The translations under genes and the position numbers were made by a program. Shown piece after piece: positions 6,584 to 13,407 of a stretch of DNA of 13,407 nt (positions are counted from its first letter, which is position 1; every line of letters starts with the position of its first letter). The DNA is from Gallionella sp. (GTDB lineage Bacteria; Pseudomonadota; Gammaproteobacteria; Burkholderiales; Gallionellaceae): assembly GCA_004298605.1 (NCBI GenBank), contig SCPW01000151.1, forward strand, positions 1 to 13,407, read 5' to 3'. The notes beneath the pieces were generated by a model. That model had not been told where the DNA came from and made no database searches. It was given only the letters and a program-made list of their open reading frames with translations.

Positions 6584-6772
6584 CTAAAGGCTCGTTAATG
6601 AATAAGTGGATATGCTGCAACCCTTCGGGCGGTTGCCGTTTCGGGCGCATCCCGGCGTATCGTCCTCGGGGTAAAAGCGGGGAATCGGATGCTTGCCGCG
6701 CGCGCCGGACAGGGTGAAGGTCTGATTTCCCGTGCCGGGTAGAGAAAAATCCGCAATCGTATTTTCTGGCAT
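6584..6772 (-). pseudogene. bcp: Truncated bcp (peroxiredoxin Q) remnant
   Basis: From ATG 6772 the frame encodes a recognisable Bcp N-terminus: IADFSLPGTGNQTFTLSGAR, then GK and FYPEDDTPGC, including the peroxidatic Cys (residue 42) in its PGC context. After that Cys the similarity stops and the frame ends 20 codons later, giving about 62 residues against roughly 150 for intact Bcp. The substrate-reducing core and the C-terminal half are absent. The strand just before FYP (HPIPR) is also eroded from the usual hydrophobic VVLYFYP pattern. bcp often precedes phoH in betaproteobacteria, which fits this position. It is most likely a deletion remnant of a thiol peroxidase gene, not a functional enzyme. 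A real short protein cannot be fully excluded. Confidence 0.75.
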
Positions 6773-6774
6773 GA

Positions 6775-7916
<1,142 letters not shown>

Positions 7917-7922
7917 TTTTCC

Positions 7923-7948
7923 GGGGGCGTGATGAATCACGCCTCTAC
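7923..7948 (-). repeat. Solo REP-like palindrome
   Basis: Read on the minus strand it begins GTAG (7948-7945), followed by the palindrome GGCGTGAT-TC-ATCACGCC (7943-7926). It is the same design as the REPIN arms at 5098-5158 but with a C/G pair changed to T/A on both arms, so base pairing is kept. It lies between the convergent L,D-transpeptidase and ygfZ genes, where it could also act as a transcript-end hairpin for either. No long T-run follows. Confidence 0.7.
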
Positions 7949-7980
7949 CGTGTCGTTTTATCTTTGAAACAGAATCGGAA

Positions 7981-9024
7981 TCATGCTTCGGCGGCGATTA
8001 GCGGATAAGGGGGCTGCAAAAATGTCAGTTCCACGCCGCCCGGCGATTTCCAGCGCACCGCCTGTGTTTCCCGGCTGCTGGTTTGCACCACGGCCAGCAC
8101 GTCGTAGCCGCCGCCCGGCGCGGGCGCGGCGTTGGCGATCATGCCGCTGGCCTGCCCTTCCATGTCCGCGCTGAACAGATCGTCGCCCGGTTGCGGCGCT
8201 TCGCCGCTGTCGAGATGCGCCAGGTACATGCGCCGTTTCAACTTGCCGAGATATTGGGTGCGCGCCACGATTTCCTGCCCCGGGTAACAGCCCTTCTTGA
8301 AGTTGACCCCGCCGATGAGTTCGAAATTCACCATCTGCGGCACGAACTGTTCCTGCGTTTGCGGCAGGATGACGGGGATGCCGGCGCGGATGTTGAGCCA
8401 GTCCCAGCACGCGCTGCCGGCCGGTTGCGCGTGCTGGCCGAGCGTTTGCCACAGGGCCTGCGCATGCCGCGCGGTGGTGTTGATCTGGAAACGCGTGTCG
8501 CCAATTTTTATTATGCTGGCCCGCTCCGCGCCGACAAGGTCAAACGCCCGTTGCGGCAATTCGCCGAATTGCCTGCCCAGAATTTCCCGCGCATTTTCAC
8601 CCGACAACCCGAGCGAAATAATTTCGTCGCTTGCATCGGAAATTTTTACTTTGGCGCGCAACACGTACATGCTCAGTTTTTTGCGCATGGGTTCGCACAA
8701 CACACGCGGCAGTTGCAGCATGTAATCGTCGCCGTCGCGCCAGATCGTCATGCTCGCCAGCATGCGCCCCTTGGGGCTGTTGAAGCTGCTCGGTTGCGCG
8801 CGCGTGGCGCCGGCTTCGCGGATGTCGTTGCTCAGCAGGTTTTGCAGGAATGACTGCGCGTCCTCGCCGGAGGCGCGAAGCGTGCCGAATTGGCCGAGTT
8901 CGCACAGCACCGTACTCTGTTTTGCGGCGAGGAGTTCGGCGGCGGCATCGCCAAAATGTTGCGCCACGCCCGCTTCAATGGTCGCGCCGTGTTGTACAAG
9001 AAAATTTTGGAAGTCTGTGTTCAT
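7981..9024 (-). CDS. ygfZ: Folate-binding protein YgfZ (iron-sulfur cluster maintenance)
   Basis: A 347-residue protein of the GcvT-like YgfZ family. The defining K-G-C-x-x-G-Q-E motif is present as KKGCYPGQEIVART (243-256) with C246. N-terminal features are also typical: LRASGEDAQSFLQNLLSNDI (49-68), FNSPKGRMLASM (81-92) and the aromatic/Asp WDWLNIRAGIPVI (207-219). YgfZ binds tetrahydrofolate and supports a subset of Fe-S enzymes, including the tRNA thiomethylase MiaB in E. coli. The ATG at 9024 is chosen because family similarity begins near it; the frame stays open upstream without similarity. Only a weak ribosome binding site is visible. The gene is convergent with the L,D-transpeptidase and divergent from the ABC transporter operon. 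Confidence 0.93.
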   Translation of the reverse strand: MNTDFQNFLVQHGATIEAGVAQHFGDAAAELLAAKQSTVLCELGQFGTLRASGEDAQSFLQNLLSNDIREAGATRAQPSSFNSPKGRMLASMTIWRDGDDYMLQLPRVLCEPMRKKLSMYVLRAKVKISDASDEIISLGLSGENAREILGRQFGELPQRAFDLVGAERASIIKIGDTRFQINTTARHAQALWQTLGQHAQPAGSACWDWLNIRAGIPVILPQTQEQFVPQMVNFELIGGVNFKKGCYPGQEIVARTQYLGKLKRRMYLAHLDSGEAPQPGDDLFSADMEGQASGMIANAAPAPGGGYDVLAVVQTSSRETQAVRWKSPGGVELTFLQPPYPLIAAEA

Positions 9025-9133
9025 GGTTATTTTATGCCGAAATTGCCGGGCGGCAGTGTTGTCCAAGCGGCGGCCCATGTCAACTGCCCCGCCGCCATGA
9101 CGTGCCGCCCCGATTCGGATAAACTCCCGCGCC
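9025..9133. promoter_or_regulatory. Divergent promoter region between ygfZ and ABC transporter operon
   Basis: This 109-base region must hold both promoters. On the minus strand a perfect -35 box TTGACA (9083-9078) is followed 17 bases later by a poor -10 (AACACT), a possible ygfZ promoter. On the plus strand GATAAA just before the transporter start is a weak -10 candidate with ATGACG 15 bases upstream. Neither is convincing alone. Confidence 0.25.
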
Positions 9134-11272
9134 ATGAAACGCCTCGCCTGCTTCCTGTTGCCCGTCTTGCTTTCCGCCTGCGATGGCGGGTTATGGAACA
9201 ACCCCTATCCGGTGGCGGATGAGGGCAAACCGATTCTCTACACCGCGTTTACCGAGCGCCCCAAACACCTCGATCCGGCACAGGCGTACAGCGAAAACGA
9301 GTATGAATTTCTCGCGCAGATTTACGCGCCGCCGCTGCAATACCATTACCTGAAGCGCCCCTACCAACTGGTTCCGCTGGCGGCCAGCGAGATGCCGGCG
9401 GTGCGTTACCTGAATAAGGAACGTCAGCCGTTGCCGGACAATGCGCCCGCAGAAAACATCGCATTCAGTTTGTATGAAATCCACATCAAGCCGGGCATGC
9501 GCTACCAGCCGCATCCGGCGTTTGCCCGGAATGCGCGGGGCGAGCCGGAATACGCCCACCTCGCGCCGCACGATTTGCGCGACATCCATGCGCTGAGCGA
9601 TTTTCCGCACAGCGGCACGCGCACCGTGACGGCAGCGGATTACGCCTACCAGATCAAACGCCTCGCGCACCCGCAATTGCACACGCCGATTCTCGGGGTG
9701 ATGGGCGATTACATCGTTGGCCTGAAAGATTACGCCGCGACGCTGCAACAGGCGGCGAAGAAAAACCCTGCCGCGTTTCTCGATCTCGATGCCTATCCCT
9801 TGCCGGGCGTGCAGGTGGTGGATGAACGCACTTACCGCATCGAGATTGCCGGAAAGTATCCGCAGTTCGCTTACTGGCTGGCGATGCCGTTCTTCGCGCC
9901 GATGCCACCTGAAGTAGAACGTTTCTACGCGCAGGACGGCATGCGCGAGCGCAACCTGACGCTGGACTGGTGGCCGGTGGGCAGCGGGCCGTATTACCTG
10001 TCCGAGAACAATCCCAACCAGCGCATGGTGATGGCGCGCAACCCGCATTACGACAGCGAACGCTACCCGGGCGAAGGCGAGGCGGGCGACGCGCAGGCCG
10101 GTTTGCTGGCGGATGCGGGCAAGCCGTTGCCGCTGATCGACAAAGTGGTGTTCAGCCTGGAAAAGGAAACCATCCCCTACTGGAACAAATTTTTGCAGGG
10201 CTACTACGATGCCTCCGGCATCAGCTCGGACAGCTTCGATCAGGCGGTGCAGATGAGCGTCGGCGGCGAGGCGGCGGTGACCGACGAGATGAAGGCGCAG
10301 GGCATCACGCTGTCGACAGCGGTTGCCACTTCCACCATGTACACCGGTTTTAACTGGTTGGACAGCAGCGTCGGAGGCAGCGGTGAACGGGCGCGCAAGC
10401 TGCGTCAGGCGATTGCAATTGCAGTGGACTTTGAAGAGTTTGTTTCCATCTTCGCCAACGGGCGCGGCATTTCCGCGCAGTCGCCGATCCCGCCCGGCAT
10501 CTTCGGCTACCGCGAAGGCGAGGCGGGCATCAACCGCCATGTGTATGACTGGGTGGATGGTGCGCCCAGGCGCAAATCCATTGAAGAAGCGAAAAAACTG
10601 CTCGCCGAGGCGGGCTATCCGGACGGCGTGGACGCGCAAACCCGCCAGCCGCTGGTAATCAATCTGGACACCACCGCGAACGGCGTGGGCAACAAGGCGC
10701 GCCTCGACTGGCTGCGCAAGCAGTTCGATAAAATCAACGTGCAACTGGTGGTGCGCAGCACCGACTACAACCGTTTTCAGGACAAAATCCGCAGGGGCGA
10801 CACGCAGATGTTCTACTTCGGCTGGAACGCCGACTACCCCGACCCTGAAAACTTTTTATTCCTGCTGCACGGCGCGCAAGCCAAGGTGGGCAAGGGCGGC
10901 GAGAATGCCGCGAATTACAGCAACCCGGAATATGACAAGCTGTTCGAGCAAATGAAAAATATGGAAAACAGCGCGCAACGCCAGGCCATCATCGACCGGA
11001 TGCTGGAGATTTTGCGCCGCGATTCGCCGTGGCTGTGGGGCTTCCACCCGAAGAATTACGTGTTGCAGCATGGCTGGTTGCATAACATCAAAGCTAATGT
11101 GATGGCCAATAACAAGCTCAAATACTGGCGTGTGGATGCCGGGCAGCGCGATCGATTGCGCCGCGAATGGAATCGGCCCGCATACTGGCCGCTGTGGCTG
11201 GGTGCGCTGGCGTTGCTGCTGTCCGGCGCGTGGCTGTGGCGTGTGCTGCAAAAGCGCGAGAAATCGAAATGA
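9134..11272 (+). CDS. ABC transporter substrate-binding lipoprotein, family 5, with C-terminal membrane helix
   Basis: A 712-residue family 5 (peptide/nickel type) solute-binding protein. Residues 1-16 are a lipoprotein signal with lipobox LSAC (13-16). The residue after the lipidated Cys16 is Asp, the +2 signal for inner-membrane retention in enterobacteria. The SBP_bac_5 domain fills most of the chain, with AFTERPKHLDP near the start, VDFEEFVSIFANGRG, EEAKKLLAEAGYPDG, FYFGWNADYPDPENFL and YSNPEYDKLFEQM. A predicted transmembrane helix (about 684-702) and a basic tail RVLQKREKSK follow, which is rare for this family. Length exceeds the usual 500-600 residues. No clear ribosome binding site precedes the ATG. 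The next gene overlaps by ATGA. Substrate is probably an oligopeptide-like molecule; this cannot be fixed by reading. Confidence 0.9.
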   Translation: MKRLACFLLPVLLSACDGGLWNNPYPVADEGKPILYTAFTERPKHLDPAQAYSENEYEFLAQIYAPPLQYHYLKRPYQLVPLAASEMPAVRYLNKERQPLPDNAPAENIAFSLYEIHIKPGMRYQPHPAFARNARGEPEYAHLAPHDLRDIHALSDFPHSGTRTVTAADYAYQIKRLAHPQLHTPILGVMGDYIVGLKDYAATLQQAAKKNPAAFLDLDAYPLPGVQVVDERTYRIEIAGKYPQFAYWLAMPFFAPMPPEVERFYAQDGMRERNLTLDWWPVGSGPYYLSENNPNQRMVMARNPHYDSERYPGEGEAGDAQAGLLADAGKPLPLIDKVVFSLEKETIPYWNKFLQGYYDASGISSDSFDQAVQMSVGGEAAVTDEMKAQGITLSTAVATSTMYTGFNWLDSSVGGSGERARKLRQAIAIAVDFEEFVSIFANGRGISAQSPIPPGIFGYREGEAGINRHVYDWVDGAPRRKSIEEAKKLLAEAGYPDGVDAQTRQPLVINLDTTANGVGNKARLDWLRKQFDKINVQLVVRSTDYNRFQDKIRRGDTQMFYFGWNADYPDPENFLFLLHGAQAKVGKGGENAANYSNPEYDKLFEQMKNMENSAQRQAIIDRMLEILRRDSPWLWGFHPKNYVLQHGWLHNIKANVMANNKLKYWRVDAGQRDRLRREWNRPAYWPLWLGALALLLSGAWLWRVLQKREKSK

Positions 11273-12246
11273 TCGCCTACCTCATCCGCCGCATCCTGTA
11301 CGCCATTCCTATCCTGGTCGGGGTGAACCTGCTCACCTTCGCGTTATTTTTCGTGGTCAATACGCCGGACGATATGGCGCGCATGCAGCTCGGCATCAAG
11401 CGCGTGACGCCCGAGGCCATCGAGAAGTGGAAGCAGCAGCGCGGCTATGACAAGCCGCTGCTGGTCAACGGCGCGGCGAGTGGCGCGGGCAAGATCACCG
11501 GCACGATTTTCTGGCAGAAATCCGCCAGCATGTTTGTATTCGATTTCGGTTATTCGGATGACGGGCGCAGCATCGGGCGCGAGATCGCCACCCGCATGGG
11601 GCCGAGCCTGGCGATTGCGTTGCCGACCTTCATGATCGGGCTGGCGGTGTATGTCAGCTTTGCGCTGCTGATGACGCTGTTCCGCGCCACCGCACTGGAT
11701 ATTGCGGGCGTGGCGTTGTGCGTGCTGCTGATGTCGGTGTCCGGGCTGTTCTATATCATCGGCGGACAATTCGTGGTGAGCAAACTGTGGCATCTGGTGC
11801 CGATATCCGGCTATGACGGCGGCATGGGCGGTTTCAAGTTCGTGGTGCTGCCCATCGTGATCGGCGTGATCGGCGGCGTGGGTTCCAGCAGCCGCTGGTA
11901 CCGCACCATTTTCCTCGAAGAAACAGGAAAGGACTATGTGCGCACCGCGCGCGCCAAAGGCTTGTCCGAACTGACCGTGTTGTTCCGCCATGTGTTGAAG
12001 AATGCGATGATCCCGATTCTCACCGGCGTGGTGGTGGTGATTCCGCTGCTGTTCATGGGCAGCCTGCTCACCGAGTCGTTCTTCGGCATCCCCGGCCTGG
12101 GCAGCTACACCATAGACGCGATCAACGCGCAGGATTTCAGCGTGGTGCGCGCGATGGTGTTCCTCGGCTCGCTGCTGTACATCGCCGGGCTGATCCTTAC
12201 CGACATTTCCTACACGATGGTCGACCCGAGAGTGAGGCTGCAATGA
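11269..12246 (+). CDS. DppB/OppB-type ABC transporter permease
   Basis: A 325-residue inner-membrane permease. The start MIAYLIRRILYAIPILVGVN is typical of DppB-type proteins. A periplasmic loop (about 32-110) follows the first helix, then about five further hydrophobic segments. The EAA loop that contacts the ATPase is visible as EETGKDYVRTARAKGLSE (217-234) with the conserved Gly. The C-terminal FFGIPGLGSYTIDAI and YTMVDPRVRLQ motifs are classical. The ATG at 11269 overlaps the stop of the binding-protein gene; the frame extends upstream without similarity, so this start is preferred. It overlaps the next permease gene by ATGA too, so all three are coupled. Function with the partner permease is as a heterodimeric import channel. 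Confidence 0.94.
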   Translation: MIAYLIRRILYAIPILVGVNLLTFALFFVVNTPDDMARMQLGIKRVTPEAIEKWKQQRGYDKPLLVNGAASGAGKITGTIFWQKSASMFVFDFGYSDDGRSIGREIATRMGPSLAIALPTFMIGLAVYVSFALLMTLFRATALDIAGVALCVLLMSVSGLFYIIGGQFVVSKLWHLVPISGYDGGMGGFKFVVLPIVIGVIGGVGSSSRWYRTIFLEETGKDYVRTARAKGLSELTVLFRHVLKNAMIPILTGVVVVIPLLFMGSLLTESFFGIPGLGSYTIDAINAQDFSVVRAMVFLGSLLYIAGLILTDISYTMVDPRVRLQ

Positions 12247-13407
12247 GTTTCATGCCCGTCATCCTGTGGAGCGACGCGCTGGTGTTTCTGCTGCTGGCGG
12301 CAGGCATCGCCGGCGTGTGGTACGTGCGGCGGCAAGAGCATCTGCTGTTGCCGTGGCGGCGCGTGGCACAGAGCGCGACGGCGATGGTGTCGCTGCTGGT
12401 GCTGGCCTTGTTCCTCGCGGTGGGCCTGCTGGATACGCTGCACTATCGCGCCGCGCTGCCGGATAAGAGCGATGGCAAAACGGTGTATTCATCGGAAGTG
12501 TTGAGCGTATTCGACAAGCTGGTCGAACCGCTGCGCGCGCAGACCGAAAAAACGTATTCCGCGCCGCTGGCAGTGACGCTGTATGCCAAGGAAAGCGCCG
12601 GCGATGCGCGGGGCAGCGTGGTGCGCGGCTATCCGCGGCTGCGCTATGGCGGCGCGCATCTGGGCGATGAGAAACAGCGCGGTGGCGATGTGTTGAAACG
12701 CGCCTTGATTGGTGCGCTGGGCGGATTGCTGGCGGGGCTGCTGATTGCGCTGGGCAGCAAGCGGTTGCTGACGCGACGCAGCCTGCCGCTGCGCCCCATG
12801 CTGATCGCCACGCTCGCCATCTCCGCCCTGATCGGCGCAACCGCCAACCTCGCCGCCGCCTATCACGTGCTCGGCACCGACAAAGTCGGGCAGGATGTGT
12901 TGTACCTGTCGCTGAAAAGTATCCGCACCGGCCTGATTATCGGCACGGTGACCACCCTGGTGACATTGCCGCTGGCGTTGCTGCTGGGCATCGCGGCAGG
13001 GTATTTGCGCGGCTGGGTGGATGATGTGATCCAGTATATTTATACCGTGCTGAGCTCCATTCCCAGCGTGCTGCTGATCGCGGCGGCGGTGCTGATGATG
13101 CAGGTCACCATCGAGACACACCCGCATTGGTTTGATACCGCCGCGTCGCGCGCCGATCTGCGCCTGGTGTTTCTGTGCCTGATTCTCGGCGTGACCAGTT
13201 GGACCGGACTGTGCCGATTGTTGCGCGGCGAGACGCTCAAGCTGCGCGAGCTGGAATACATCCAGGCGGCGCAGGCGTTCGGCGTATCTTCGTTGCGCAT
13301 TCTCACCCGCCACATCGTGCCGAACGTGATGCACATCATCCTGATCGCGCTGGTGATGGATTTCAGCGCGCTGGTGCTGGCCGAGGCGGTGTTGTCCTAC
13401 GTCGGCG
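12243..13407 (+). CDS. DppC/OppC-type ABC transporter permease with extended N-terminus, 3' end beyond window
   Basis: The visible 388 codons run off the right edge. The usual DppC core starts with HVLGTDKVGQDVLYLSL (208-224), followed by RTGLIIG, and the EAA loop is present as GETLKLRELEYIQAAQAFGV (329-348). In ordinary DppC proteins the HxLGTD motif lies near residue 60-70; here about 140 extra residues precede it. These contain hydrophobic segments at about 11-27, 43-65, 153-171 and 186-206, a hydrophilic loop (about 66-150), and an HLGDEKQRGGDVLKRAL stretch that resembles a second degenerate HxLGTDxxGxDVL motif. The ATG overlaps the preceding stop (ATGA). ATPase genes probably follow outside the window. 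Confidence 0.9.
   Translation, partial: MSFMPVILWSDALVFLLLAAGIAGVWYVRRQEHLLLPWRRVAQSATAMVSLLVLALFLAVGLLDTLHYRAALPDKSDGKTVYSSEVLSVFDKLVEPLRAQTEKTYSAPLAVTLYAKESAGDARGSVVRGYPRLRYGGAHLGDEKQRGGDVLKRALIGALGGLLAGLLIALGSKRLLTRRSLPLRPMLIATLAISALIGATANLAAAYHVLGTDKVGQDVLYLSLKSIRTGLIIGTVTTLVTLPLALLLGIAAGYLRGWVDDVIQYIYTVLSSIPSVLLIAAAVLMMQVTIETHPHWFDTAASRADLRLVFLCLILGVTSWTGLCRLLRGETLKLRELEYIQAAQAFGVSSLRILTRHIVPNVMHIILIALVMDFSALVLAEAVLSYVG

Noticed and set aside
6617..6636. Hairpin GCAACC...GGTTGC within the bcp remnant as a terminator
   Set aside because: No T-run follows on either strand, and phoH begins downstream on the same strand, so termination is unlikely.
5173..6717. Long plus-strand open frame (514 codons) opposite phoH
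   Set aside because: It is antisense to a well-recognised PIN-PhoH gene. Its His/Arg/Gln-rich product has no domain, as expected for a shadow frame in GC-rich DNA.
9191..10744. Long minus-strand open frame (517 codons) opposite the substrate-binding protein
   Set aside because: It lies wholly within a clear family 5 binding protein and encodes an Arg/His-rich sequence without motifs; it is a codon-bias artefact.
11344..12243. Minus-strand open frames opposite the two permease genes, including 12489-13334
   Set aside because: They are antisense to strongly supported permeases, with His/Gln-rich low-complexity products and no ribosome binding sites.

Overview
The window looks like chromosomal DNA of a betaproteobacterium, most likely of the Nitrosomonadales/Gallionellaceae type. 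This is inferred from gene content, gene order (yciB-yciI-bolA-ppiC; bcp-phoH beside tadA and an L,D-transpeptidase) and base composition. No marker gene fixes the genus, so that placement is tentative.

Region 1 (1-2780, minus strand) is a cluster of three Sec-exported proteins rich in Thr, Ser, Gly and Ala and built around DUF11-like beta domains. The first gene (start 2572) has a good sigma-54 promoter about 190 bases upstream (GG/GC elements at 2776-2775 and 2764-2763) and CCGG-type dyads further upstream that could bind an enhancer-binding protein. A small single-domain protein follows 15 bases later. After a 208-base gap comes a third protein, cut by the window edge, which shares an N-terminal module with the first. 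The cluster's function is unknown; it is the least explained part of the window.

Region 2 (3036-6772, minus strand) is a housekeeping run. In transcription order it holds a truncated bcp peroxiredoxin remnant, a PIN-PhoH ATPase, yciB, yciI, bolA and a periplasmic parvulin isomerase closed by a rho-independent terminator. Two mobile-type palindromes interrupt it: a REPIN-like inverted pair after phoH, whose GTAG head supplies the phoH stop codon, and a CTCTCCC-type hairpin between yciB and yciI.

Region 3 (6898-7948, plus strand) holds tadA and an L,D-transpeptidase gene overlapping by ATGA. tadA carries a 78-base palindromic element inserted in frame, adding 26 residues to a normally compact enzyme. 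A solo REP-like palindrome, related to the REPIN arms and with base changes that preserve pairing, lies between this pair and the convergent ygfZ (7981-9024, minus).

Region 4 (9134 to the right edge, plus strand) is a peptide/nickel-type ABC importer operon with ATGA overlaps: a substrate-binding lipoprotein, a DppB-type permease and a DppC-type permease cut by the edge. The binding protein has a lipobox with Asp at +2 and also a C-terminal membrane helix. The DppC-like protein has about 140 extra N-terminal residues that include a second, degenerate copy of its signature motif. No ATPase gene is in view.

No tRNA, rRNA, CRISPR array, transposase or prophage gene was seen.
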